From the NCBI GenBank assembly GCA_037952775.1, contig JBANAY010000001.1:1736001-1800000 (forward strand): DNA of 64,000 nt, in the 5' to 3' direction. The position numbers and the translations under genes were made by a program. The notes under the pieces are model-generated. The model searched no databases, was not told where the DNA came from, and saw nothing but the letters and a program-made list of their open reading frames with translations. The stretch comes from Clonostachys chloroleuca. Taxonomy: Eukaryota > Ascomycota > Sordariomycetes > Hypocreales > Bionectriaceae. How positions within the stretch are numbered: position 1 is the first letter of the stretch; every line of letters begins with the position of its first letter. Shown in pieces: positions 35,614-45,706 of the stretch.

Positions 35614-35896
35614 GATGTTTGATTTGGAAAAAGAGGCAGAGTATTGCTACGCCGTATTCCGCAGTGACTCTACAGCAATTATGAATGGGGGCTTCACCGA
35701 GTCAATTGAAGGGGGGCCCTTTGATTGCTAATGCCATTGCAGAGAGCCGTCGATTGAACCACCACGGAAACTTTTTCTGGATATCCGCCCCACATCCACA
35801 AGCCGAGCCTTTGATACTCACCACCGCCGAGAGCTTTCTGCATCTTCTCTACTGATTCATCGCTGAGGTTTATCCACAGACTGAGAGCCTCGGACC
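35614..35896. promoter_or_regulatory. Bidirectional promoter of SDHAF3 and HPM1
   Basis: Only 283 bases separate the two outward-pointing start codons, so this must act for both genes. No named factor site was recognised. Confidence 0.55.
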
Positions 35897-37086
35897 ATGG
35901 CCTTCTCCTTTGGCTTTTCAGGCGATGACATTGACACTGGTGATGAGACCAGCCCGTCACAGCAGCCGCAGGCCCCTCCCCCGCCGGCCCCAAGCGCCTT
36001 TCCCATCCCCGGCAAACCCCAGCTGCCTCCAACTCTTGAGCCCCTCGCCTCTTTGATCAGTCGGCTGCCCTCCAAAATTGCATTTAGCTGCCTCGATGTG
36101 GCCCTGGATGACGGCAAGACCGTTATGCAGATCCCTCGCCGAGAGCTGTGGGACGTGAGAGTCCAGCTCATGGCGGAGGACGAGGGCGGTGATGGCCCCG
36201 AGGGTCTAGGCCAGCATGACGTCAAGTCTGGTGTTTATGAGGGAGGGTTTAAAAGTTGGGAAAGCAGTGTTGACCTGGTCAAAGTCCTGGCTGCGACTGA
36301 TGACCTTTATGGCCCAGAGGGCAAGCCAGTTCGAGTAATCGAGGTAGGTCGGCATTCTGCATAATTTCGTACTCTAAAGTCGCCGCATAATCAGACTCTT
36401 TTATTAGAGAAGATCAAACGAAGCTAACCAGTGGCATTTATGCTAAAATACAGCTTGGATGTGGAACGGCATTACCGTCCCTCGCCCTATTCCAGTGGTC
36501 GATCCAGAGCCAGGGGAAATCCGGCTTCAGGCCCTTCTCATTCATCGCGGCAGACTATAACCCAACGGTTCTCCAGTTGGTTACTCTGCCCAATTTTATT
36601 CTTGCCTGGGCTCTCGCCGTACAGTCTAGCAACCCTTTGGTCAAAGAGGCGTTCACTGAAGACGGCGAACTAGAGCTCACTCCGGAGCTTCTCGAGGCTT
36701 TCCAAACCATCCTCTCTGAATCCAACATCAACCTTTCATTCCTTTCAGGAGCTTGGTCCTCACAGTTTGTCGACTTAACGTACGAGGCTGCTCCTACCTC
36801 CGCTGCCCCATCAACCACCCTAATTCTTGGATCTGAGACTATATATTCCCCATTCGCCCTCCAGGCTTTTACAGAGACCATCTTCTCCATCCTCGAGCGG
36901 GAGCGAGGTGCGCCGGACTCAATTGCAGTTGCTGTTGTAGCAGCTAAACGTCTGTACTTTGGGGTGGGCGGATCGCTGGACGATTTCATAGAGAACGCTA
37001 AGGCAAGAGGAGGTGCCATTACGCAGCTACGAGAAGAGATGGAAGGTGTGAGAAGGGGCGTCGTACGCTGCGCTCTTGGGCCCTAG
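35897..37086 (+). CDS. HPM1: Protein-histidine N-methyltransferase (HPM1/METTL18-like)
   Basis: Exons 35897-36343 and 36454-37086 give 359 residues. Hpm1 methylates a histidine of ribosomal protein uL3 using S-adenosylmethionine. The N-terminus is Pro-rich and disordered after MAFSFGFSGDD. Family landmarks include SRLPSKIAF, a segment with KSGVYEGGFKSWESSVDLV, and the SAM-binding motif VIELGCGTALPSLALF, which spans the splice. Later come AADYNPTVLQLVTLPNF and LILGSETIYSP. The intron (36344-36453) has a GTAGGT donor and a CAG acceptor, and the frame holds. METTL18-type enzymes are usually about this long. Confidence 0.92.
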
Positions 37087-37382
37087 CAGGCTGGGGCGTG
37101 ATGAGGATACGGGTATGACGAAATAATGCAAGCATGTTCAGCACATGCATGGATGAGACGAAGAAAAAGAAACGGATTGAACAAGGGCAAGGGGATGATC
37201 AAGCAAAAGCGCACAGCAATTATTGTGCTTAGATCCTCAATCTCTCCAGTAGATGAGCTACAAGTTGGGGCTCGGTCGGTGAAAATGATCAAAGAAAAGG
37301 GGGTATCCTGTATTAAAAATAATGACTAGAAACAAACCGACCAACTCCATTCCCTGTAGATCCGCTGGCTTACCCAAAAACC

Positions 37383-38717
37383 TTATTTGCTCTTTCGCCC
37401 TAGTTTCTCAGAGCATTCAGGACAATACCAAGTCCCATTGGGTTCGCTCTTGAGGCCAACACAAGACCAATGGAACCATTCGTAAGGACAGTCGTCATTG
37501 TCACAAGCGACCATGTCACCATAGCTCACATTATGGCACAGACAATATTTCTTGTCATCACTGCCATCTTCGTCATCGTCGTCGTCGGCATCTGCAAGAA
37601 CGTCATCACCATCGGCATCTTTGCCATCTCCGGAAGGGGTCCCTCTTGAGAGGACCTCGGCACCTTCCTCATCACCACTCGCGCTAATTGCATCAGACAG
37701 GTCACTATCTGCTGTCGATGCGGGGGAGTTCCTGTTGGAGGCTTTCTTGACGCGTGATAGAGATGATTTGTTGGGTGGCTTTTTGCGGCTGATTGAACCA
37801 GGAGTACCCCGCCTAACTCCTGCTTGAGAGCTTGCCTTGACCGAACTCGCTCTTGGGCCGGCGCTACCAGCTCTTGCTACACCACCTGGACCAGTGCCAA
37901 GGCCATTCTTGGGAGTACCTGGCCCCAATGACGAATGTCTGGCAAGACCACTTGACGTAGCGGGGAGAGTTCCAAGGCCCGAGGTTACACGAGCCCCACG
38001 CTTGGTTGCAGGTCCTGCAGAACTCTCCCTTTGATTTCTGTTTAGAATCATGCTTGCTGCCGGGGTGGTTGGTGCAGACGAAGGATGTTGTGGAACCGAT
38101 GGTAGCGACAGTGCATTGCGCATTTGCGAGTGGCTAGGCAGGCGGGCGAGGGTTGGGTTGGTTGATGGTGTTCGGTTCGCGGGCTTGGCTGGGACTGGGC
38201 TGACCTTGATGCCAGCTGCTGCTGGGTTGGTCGGTCGGACAGCGGGCGCGCTATGGTTCGCAGCACTTGGTCGGAGAAGCGATGGGACTTCATCTGGATT
38301 GCCGAACCCAGGTTCGTTACGGTCGTAAAGCAATTTAATCTGGACATCGAGACTTCGGAGGTGCTTGTCGAATTGATGTTGGAGCTTTTGTGTAAGAGAT
38401 ATCTTCTCCTTGGATAGTTGGTCGGCTCGCTCGAAGCTTTGTCGGATCTGGGATCGCAAGGTCTCCTCCTTGGGATTGGGCTCGTTGCTGCCGTTCGTCT
38501 TGATCCATTTCTGGATTTTGGCATCCCTATCCTCTATCAAGCGAATGCATTCGGCATATTGGCGGTCCTTGTCTTGGATCTCATCGTGGGTAAATCGGAT
38601 TTCTTCGGGGAGGTTCTGAACGCGGTTGATCCAATCCTCCAAAATCAAGCCAGGATCCAGAGGTTCGGCTTGAGGCATCCTCTTCACGAAATCTATTGAC
38701 AAGTCGTCTCTAGGCAT
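37383..38717 (-). CDS. ING-family PHD-finger protein (Yng2/Pho23 type)
   Basis: An intronless frame of 444 residues. The first 130 residues form the ING helical region ([21 protein letters not shown], then [22 protein letters not shown] and [15 protein letters not shown]). A long Ser/Pro/Ala-rich linker and an acidic run follow. One C4HC3 PHD finger closes the protein: [40 protein letters not shown] proteins bind trimethylated H3K4 and anchor histone acetyltransferase (NuA4, NuA3) or deacetylase (Rpd3L) complexes. I cannot decide between Yng2, Yng1 and Pho23 by eye; the N-terminal helix looks closest to Yng2. It faces away from a histone deacetylase gene. Confidence 0.9.
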   Translation of the reverse strand: MPRDDLSIDFVKRMPQAEPLDPGLILEDWINRVQNLPEEIRFTHDEIQDKDRQYAECIRLIEDRDAKIQKWIKTNGSNEPNPKEETLRSQIRQSFERADQLSKEKISLTQKLQHQFDKHLRSLDVQIKLLYDRNEPGFGNPDEVPSLLRPSAANHSAPAVRPTNPAAAGIKVSPVPAKPANRTPSTNPTLARLPSHSQMRNALSLPSVPQHPSSAPTTPAASMILNRNQRESSAGPATKRGARVTSGLGTLPATSSGLARHSSLGPGTPKNGLGTGPGGVARAGSAGPRASSVKASSQAGVRRGTPGSISRKKPPNKSSLSRVKKASNRNSPASTADSDLSDAISASGDEEGAEVLSRGTPSGDGKDADGDDVLADADDDDDEDGSDDKKYCLCHNVSYGDMVACDNDDCPYEWFHWSCVGLKSEPNGTWYCPECSEKLGRKSK

Positions 38718-40268
38718 GATTGTTAATGGTGTGGAATCGACAAGCGGCTTGCGCAGCGAACAGTATCAACAAAACTTGTGCGATTTGTGTAGACAGATTG
38801 AACTCGCTGACTGCAATGGCAAGTCGTAGCAGAATCAATTGCTTGTTATCTGAAGAGGGAGATCTGACACCTCAGCAGAAACGACGTAGCAAATAAAGCG
38901 GAACCGGGAGTAGGTAGCTTGCCAGGTTGCCGGTCTGCCCGTTCGTTCGCTTGTGTTGGAGGGAAAATGCAGAGCAGTGCAGAGCGTGTTCACAAGAAAC
39001 AAACGCTACGGTGGAGCAGCCAACGCAGCTAGAGTTGGCTCCCTTGTACCCAACAGTAAGAAAACAAGCATGCGAAATGCTAAATCTGTCACACAAAAGC
39101 AAGGAGAAGATGAAATAAATGAAAGAAAAAACGAGATGAAAATAAAGAGGATGTAGAAAGACAATAATGTGAAGAAAAGGAGGGCAAAAGATCCTGTTAG
39201 GGATGCCGGAGCACGCACATCTATGCGTGCACACGAGACAAGCAAGACAGGACGCTGTCAAGAGCAACAACGCGGAGGAACGCAGGCAGAGGGCGACTTT
39301 GGTAAATGACGCGGCTCACCTCGATTCCAATGCGCGCGCACGTACGTACGTTGTTAGTTGGTTGTTTGGTTCAGTATATATCTGTGAAGGATGCGTAGTG
39401 ACTGCAGTCTCTCAGGCGCATACACACAGGCAAGGTACTGTGGCACTGGGCTAGTTTTTCCCCTTCGGCGCTCGCTCTATAGTGAGTAAGTGCTAGACGT
39501 TTCCGGCCTGGTAGTGCGTGTCTCGCCAAGCCGCCAGACGATACGGAGGAGGACCGTCGGTGGCTCAGGCAGATGAGACGGATGGGTGCTTGATGGTGTT
39601 GGTGGTGGAAGAGCGACGAGAAGGTTGAAGAATCCAAGAGGGCTGACAGCCATTCATCATTGACTGGGTGGGTGCTGTCCCTAGAGATGCAGGTTGGCGA
39701 TAAGTGATTGGTAGCCTGGCTGGTAGCTCTGCACCAGAAAAGTAAGAACCTGTACTTTGGCTGAGCCCATGCGCTACGAGCACCATGTCCCCGCACTAGA
39801 CTCGACCAGGACTAGTTTCTCGGTTCTTATGTCGGGTGTGCCTGCCATCCAGTTCATTCATCTCGTCCAGCATCTTGCCTTCTTTCCACACCATTCAAGC
39901 TCCTTCACCATCGTCGCAGCAACCCATATACTGGCTCTCACACCCGGCTGAGCCGCTATCTCTATCTCTGTATCCGTCTTGTCTCGGCTTCTTGGATTCA
40001 TACGCACAAACGAACTCTGAGCTCTGGATATTTTCAGGACTCTGGGCCGCCTGTTTTCAAATCAAAAGATCCATCCAAGTAAAATCGATAAAAACTTATC
40101 AGTACCTCAACCTCGTGAAGCATCAAGGGAGGCATACACCGGAGCAGACCACTCATAGCTAATACCCTCTACCGGCCTCATACTCGCCCAGCTTAACACA
40201 GTGATCTCCGCCTAATTTACTTAAAACCTGGGCTGTCCATCGAGTGCGCCATCTGGGCTCTGCCTGCA
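38718..40268. promoter_or_regulatory. Divergent region between the ING gene and HOS2
   Basis: These 1.55 kb separate two outward-pointing chromatin genes. A 21-base perfectly alternating purine-pyrimidine run lies at 39331-39351 (GC repeats, then ACGT repeats). The part from 39880 is C/T-rich and probably the HOS2 leader. Open frames in the region, such as 39371-39796 (-), show no domain. Confidence 0.5.
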
Positions 40269-41762
40269 ATGGATATAGACTCATACAGATACAGGGTTCC
40301 AAAACCCAACTACTTACCTCACAAACCGGATGTCGACCGTGAAAATGTCGTCGAAGAGTACAATACTCCCTTAGGCCTATCCAGCGAAACTGATGACATC
40401 AAATTCTATCACAAGTGCAAGCGCTATGCAGAAGAGTCCGGCGTCACCCGCCCAAAGGGCTACAACGTGTCGTTTCATTGCAATCCGGAAATGGAGAAGT
40501 ATCACTTTGGGCAAAATCACCCCATGAAGCCGTGGCGCCTCGCGCTTTCCAAGAGTCTGATTTATTCGTATGGCATGTCATTTGCCATGGATAACTACAT
40601 TTCTCGCACTGCCACATACGAGGAACTGGCGGGCTTCCACTCGACCGACTACCTTGATTTTCTGGGCACAGTTCTACCCGAGCCTGTTCCCAGGGACCTG
40701 GAGAGCCAAAACCCAGACTTGAGATTCAATCTCGGCGGCTCTGACTGTCCTCTCTTCGAAGGTCTTTATGACTACTGCTCTATGTCTGCAGGGACTGCGA
40801 TGGATGCAGCGAGGAAGATCTGCTCAAATCAGTCAGATATCGCAATCGCCTGGGGAGGAGGACTGCATCACGCAAAAAAGGCTGAGGCGTCTGGGTTCTG
40901 CTATATCAACGATATTGTCCTTGCTATTCTGCAGCTTCTCCGCTTCTACCCACGAGTACTTTATATAGACATCGACGTACACCATGGTGATGGTGTAGAG
41001 GAGGCCTTTTTCTCCACTGATCGTGTCATGACGGTGTCTTTCCACAAGTACGACCCGAACAACTTTTTCCCGGGCACTGGCGCCCTCGAGGACAACGGCC
41101 CCAAAAACGAACACAATCCCGGCGCACACCATGCTTTTAATGTACCACTTAATGATGGGATTACCGATGAGCAATACAAATGGCTCTTTGATCGCGTGAT
41201 CGGAGACATTGTTGCTAAGTTCCGCCCAGGCGCCATCGCCTTACAGTGCGGCGCTGACTCCTTAGCCGGAGATCGGCTTGGCCGCTTCAATCTCCAGGTC
41301 CAGGGTCACGGCGCTTGTGTCGAGTTCTGCAAAGAGAAGAACATACCCATGATCCTCTTTGGCGGTGGTGGATATACCCCACGAAACGTTGCTCGCGCAT
41401 GGACATACGAGACGTCGATTGCCATAGAGTACAACAAGAAAATCGACCCGACCCTTCCGCAACATGCGCCGTGGAGGGACCATTTCCGCCACGATACGCT
41501 CTTCCCTACTCTAGAGCAAACCTTGGGCGAGCCGCGACAGAATCGCAATCCCCAGAAACGCTTACAAGAAATCGTCCAGCATGTGACTGAACAGTTGCGA
41601 TTCGTTCAAGCGGCACCCAGTGTCCAGTTTCAAACGATTCCTCCCGATTTAGGCGCAATTAGAGATGATGTCGAGGATAGGTTGAAGGAAGAAAATGAGG
41701 AGAAGCATGATGAGATCCGGAGGGCCCGGGAGGCAGCAGTTGGCACACCGATGGAGATGTGA
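40269..41762 (+). CDS. HOS2: Class I histone deacetylase, HOS2 type
   Basis: An intronless frame of 497 residues. The enzyme removes acetyl groups from histone lysines; Hos2 is the catalytic subunit of the Set3 complex. Key parts are YNVSFHCNPEMEKYHFGQNHPMKPWR near the N-terminus, GGGLHHAKKAEASGFCYIND (active-site His pair) and YIDIDVHHGDGVEEAFF (zinc-binding Asp and His). Then come GAIALQCGADSLAGDRLG (second zinc-binding Asp) and LFGGGGYTPRNVARAW. The FHCNPEMEKYHFG start and the MDIDSYRY head fit HOS2 rather than RPD3, which begins with a DSDVGNYAY-type segment. All catalytic residues that I can see are intact. The C-terminal tail is charged. Confidence 0.93.
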   Translation: MDIDSYRYRVPKPNYLPHKPDVDRENVVEEYNTPLGLSSETDDIKFYHKCKRYAEESGVTRPKGYNVSFHCNPEMEKYHFGQNHPMKPWRLALSKSLIYSYGMSFAMDNYISRTATYEELAGFHSTDYLDFLGTVLPEPVPRDLESQNPDLRFNLGGSDCPLFEGLYDYCSMSAGTAMDAARKICSNQSDIAIAWGGGLHHAKKAEASGFCYINDIVLAILQLLRFYPRVLYIDIDVHHGDGVEEAFFSTDRVMTVSFHKYDPNNFFPGTGALEDNGPKNEHNPGAHHAFNVPLNDGITDEQYKWLFDRVIGDIVAKFRPGAIALQCGADSLAGDRLGRFNLQVQGHGACVEFCKEKNIPMILFGGGGYTPRNVARAWTYETSIAIEYNKKIDPTLPQHAPWRDHFRHDTLFPTLEQTLGEPRQNRNPQKRLQEIVQHVTEQLRFVQAAPSVQFQTIPPDLGAIRDDVEDRLKEENEEKHDEIRRAREAAVGTPMEM

Positions 41763-42484
41763 GATGTGCAATGTCAAACTTCACTATTAACCTACATCAA
41801 ACCCGACTTTAGTAGGATTTTGTGTGGTACAGACATCTCTATGTGCTCCTGCTTCATACTCTACAGATCGCCAAGGCTCGCGGCCGTCGCCTTGAGCTGC
41901 CACAATGAGTTGATAGGATAAGACCAGAGCTGGGATTATAAGAGCAATGGCAACCCAGCATACTCCGCCCATGTGTGTTTGCCCTGACTCTTACTATCAA
42001 GACACACCTTGTGGAAACACAGCTTTATGTGCGAATATGTTTGATCCGCAGCTCTAAAATCCAACCATAACCCTGTCGAAAAGGACACAACGTTCCAGGG
42101 ACCATTAGTCTCTGTCAAACATTTCGAAAATGCAAGATTGTGTTCAGAGTAGCGCAATTGTGCCAACGGAAGGGGTATGGCAGTCGGCCTTTGAAAAGAA
42201 TTGCATGAGACCTGCGGCATCGAAGTCATCTGATAGGTGCTATTCAGACTACTCTTATATCATTGCTACTTACCTGAGCTACAGCGCTAGCGTATATACA
42301 TGCAGGTTTAGCAGGTAGAATCAATAAAGTCTACATTGAACAAGTCTTTGCTTATATTTCGTTCTGGGATGGTTGTATAATGGTCTTGCGGGAATAAAAC
42401 CAAGCAACAGCGCAAGAGAGAACGTCGCAAGTAAATATCCAAGGGCACCGTTTATGTTTTATATCCAAGCCAAAATTCCAACTC
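41763..42484. other. Convergent 3' region of HOS2 and the MFS gene
   Basis: These 722 bases contain no recognisable gene and presumably the 3' untranslated regions and terminators of two converging genes. Confidence 0.5.
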
Positions 42485-44289
42485 TTATCGTGACGCCCTC
42501 TTACTCTTCTTAATCTTCCTCAACTGTAGCGCAACATAAGACACAAGCGAGATACCTACCGCCAATCCCAAGGATAGCAAGATAAGGTCCACGGGCACAG
42601 GGTCGCCTCGGAACGTCTCATGGAGCAGAATATCCAACCCAGACTGGGAAAGATTCAGCAGTCCGGAGAGGCATATGATTAGACCATAGACGGTGCCAAA
42701 AGTTCGGAAGCCAAACACCTTGGCGCTGTAGTCGGAAACGGCTGTGTAGTAAAACGGCCGGTAGAGAACGAAGAGGGAGACGTTGGCATAAGCAGCCCAC
42801 ATATACGGCAATATACCAAGGATTCCAATCAGGGTGGCCGCAGACACCAGGACGGAGAGCACGACAACGGTGCTCGTGTGGTCGAGGACGAGACCGATTA
42901 AGGGGATGGCAATGAGACCGCCAACCGGGAGGGCAATATCGAAGAAATCATTGATCTGCACTGCCTTGGCATAGTCTCCAAGTATGGCCTCGTACTGGAC
43001 ACGGATGGTGGCAACGAAGTAGTTGATGCGGGTCATCTGTATGACGGTGAAGACGCAGATGAGAATGAACCACGGGGACGACACCTGCTGGAAGACGGTC
43101 GCGTCATGCAGAATGCCCCAGACCCCGGAAGTTGTGTTCTTGCGCTCCTCTGCCTCGATCTGCTCGTCTCCCTTGACCGAACCTAGGAGCGACTCGATAT
43201 CGGCCATGACCGTCTCCCGCTCCCTCCTGATCTCACGCCGCTCGTCACGCAACAGAGCTGTTTCCTCATCGACCTGATCATCCATTGGCTCATCGGGCCC
43301 CTGGGTGTCAGTCACTGCCTGCACCCCCTCTGCCTGGTCGACAAGCTCGCCCACCGTCTTATACGAGGTTCGCGGCATAAGGAAGAGCTGCAGAATCAGA
43401 ATAACGACGGGAACGATAAGGTATAAAAGGAAGAACTTTCGGAGCTGAAAGGAACCCTCGCTGGAGTTGTAGAGCAGACGATATACCAGGAAGACGGCAC
43501 TCGACGAATCGAAGGCACCAGTCAAGAGGGCGAGGATAAGACCGGAGTGCCGTGGAAATGCATTCGAGAGATGGAACGACGAGATAAAGGTAAATGGACC
43601 ACCAAGGGCGAGGAGCAGATAGCCGAGGAGGAAGGCATCGAAGGGCATCGACTTGGCGTACGCAAGTACGAGGGCGCCGAGGAAGAGGAAACAGCTGCCA
43701 ATGAGACCGCAGACGCGAGGGCCGAAATTGTCGAGAATAGCGCCAACTGGAAGCGCAGCTACATTGGTCCCGACCGCAGCAACTGTGAACATGAGGTTAA
43801 GATGGATCTCGACGCAGACGTCGCTATCAGGAGAGTCGAAGCATGTGTCCTGGTAGGCGCCCTCGGCCTTGAGGACAGGTTTGATGGCAGCATAACCGAA
43901 GACCACACCGGCCGAGAACAGGCAGTATGAGACCGAGGCAGATATTTGGACTTCGAGGGTTGAGAAATTTTAGCTAGTTCATCGAGAGGAAGAGTTGTGG
44001 CTGGACACTACAACATCGATTCAAGTGCAAGAAACATCTACTCACGAATTCGCATCCATTGCGGGACCTCAAAGGCACTCACAGGGATCGGATCTGGCCA
44101 GATTGATGGCGCGGCCGAAGGATGAGTGTAGAAATGATCTTGACTACTGACCAAGGGAGGCTGGGGAAGATCCTTTGGTTGGGGGAGAGGGCTGAAGCTG
44201 AGCTTCCTTGGTCGATGGTTGGCATCACCGCCCCGCTGGACATGATAGTCTGATAGAGTTTCGATGCTTGCCACACGATTCAACGACAT
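42485..44289 (-). CDS. MFS transporter, FMP42-like
   Basis: Exons 44046-44289 and 42485-43950 give 569 residues. The first exon is a polar N-terminal tail (MSLNRVASIETLSDY). The splice joins WMRI to LQISASVSYCLFSAGVVFGYAAIKPVL, the first membrane span. About 12 hydrophobic spans follow, with a long charged central loop (about residues 280-340) between the two bundles of six and a basic end KKSKRASR. Early MFS-like motifs include GAILDNFGPRV after the second span. The closest known relatives are the FMP42/YMR221C-type carriers of fungi, for which no substrate is established. It is convergent with HOS2. Confidence 0.85.
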
Positions 44290-45706
44290 GGTCAGGGAAA
44301 GTAAATGACCACCTGTGAGATGGCTGCCGTCGGTGGGTTGCTGTCCGTCTATGCCGTTGGTGGGTAGTATTGGTGCCTGCCAAGCGGTACTCTCGACAGC
44401 CTACGGTCCGGAGACAGGCAATTGGGCGCGAGTGAGCGTGCGTGTGTAAGAATGCCGTGTGTTTAGGTGTGTGAACAACGGCGAGAGTTGGACAGGCTGC
44501 GGGGAAATGGAAGGAAGCCCAGGGTTGGTGGTGATAAGGGAATGATGTAATAGACGAGGCTGGTGAGGGAAGACATCGTGCGCCGCCCGTCTGGGGTTCT
44601 GAGCACATTACATTATCTGCCTAAAACACTGCATGCAAGCACACACACCCGTACACACGAAGAGGAGAAGTCCAATGCCGTGTTGCATTGCCAAGCGGAG
44701 CCCGTTCTCTGCGTGCTGGCTGGTTGGCTGGATGCTTCGATGTAGACATCATGGATAATCCAGATAAGGTGGCGGCTAAGTCACGAGGTAGCTTCCATGC
44801 TAATGCACGAGCTATGCGAGTTCGCCACGGCAGATACAGCAGATAACGGCTGCACTAGGGCGTCTCGCCAGAGCGACATGCTGTACTGGCCCTATTGCCG
44901 CGATAAGGTCGACGTTAACATGACCTGGGGATCCATTCCAATAGTTGATGGCTAGACTGCCGCTATTGGTGGCGTTGAGGCTGTAATGGCGAGTGCGGGG
45001 ATTTAGTGCCAGGTTCATCTGCGGTGGCTTTGTATCATCGACGAATGAATCAATTGGGCGAGAAGACGTGGAAATCCTCATCCACATCCGTTGAAGATTG
45101 TGATTTGTCCGGGCGGGTTGTGTTCGTGTTACCCGCTATCTACGTCGACCTACATACACCACTCGAGGCCACGCCCATTTCACGCATCACTCAATTAAAC
45201 ACAGGTTTCATTGCAAAGCGAACAATCAGGTCATTCCAGTATGGCACATAAGGCAATCAGGCAAAACAACACGTAATTAAACAATCAGCCAGCTACTGCC
45301 TCCATCAACTCCAGATCCATCGACGACGGTGGGGTAGTCCTGATAATAAGTACAGTCGGACAGAATAAAACAGCTCCCGCAATATGTAAGCGCAATCATC
45401 TTGGCTGAGTAGGTTTGGGTTGCGGCGGCGGCGAACGGAATCGGCTACACCCCGTTTTAACTCGACGGCGGGCGGGCATAATGTCTGCCCGCCCGCCGTC
45501 GAGTGTAGGCCGGGCCTCCTTTCCACTCTCCGCCGCCGCCTTGACATTATGACTACCAGCCAAGTCCCTCATCGTTCCCAATCGGTCCCTCCTTCAAATA
45601 AGAATACTAGAATAGATGCCGGTATGCTGTCGAAAATAATATCCACAAGAAAAATAAATGCGGGATCTTATGCAAATCGATCATGTAGCCCAATACGCGG
45701 CATAAC
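44290..45706. other. Intergenic region with a large palindrome
   Basis: This holds the promoter of the MFS gene and the presumed 3' region of the SUN gene. A strong imperfect palindrome lies at about 45425-45542 (see separate entry). Open frames over the palindrome on both strands are a by-product of its symmetry. Confidence 0.5.
45425..45542. repeat. Large imperfect palindrome with a perfect 18-base core
   Basis: The arm at 45461-45478 (CTCGACGGCGGGCGGGCA) pairs perfectly with its reverse complement at 45486-45503 across a 7-base loop. Weaker symmetry continues outward: GGCTACAC on the left against GTGTAGGCC on the right, then GGCGGCGGCG against CGCCGCCGCC. The predicted GC-rich stem should be very stable as RNA or as a cruciform. 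It lies about 200 bases downstream of the SUN gene stop. Confidence 0.8.

Noticed and set aside
39371..39796. 141-codon open frame (-) between ING and HOS2
   Set aside because: No domain and a composition typical of non-coding C/T-rich leader DNA.
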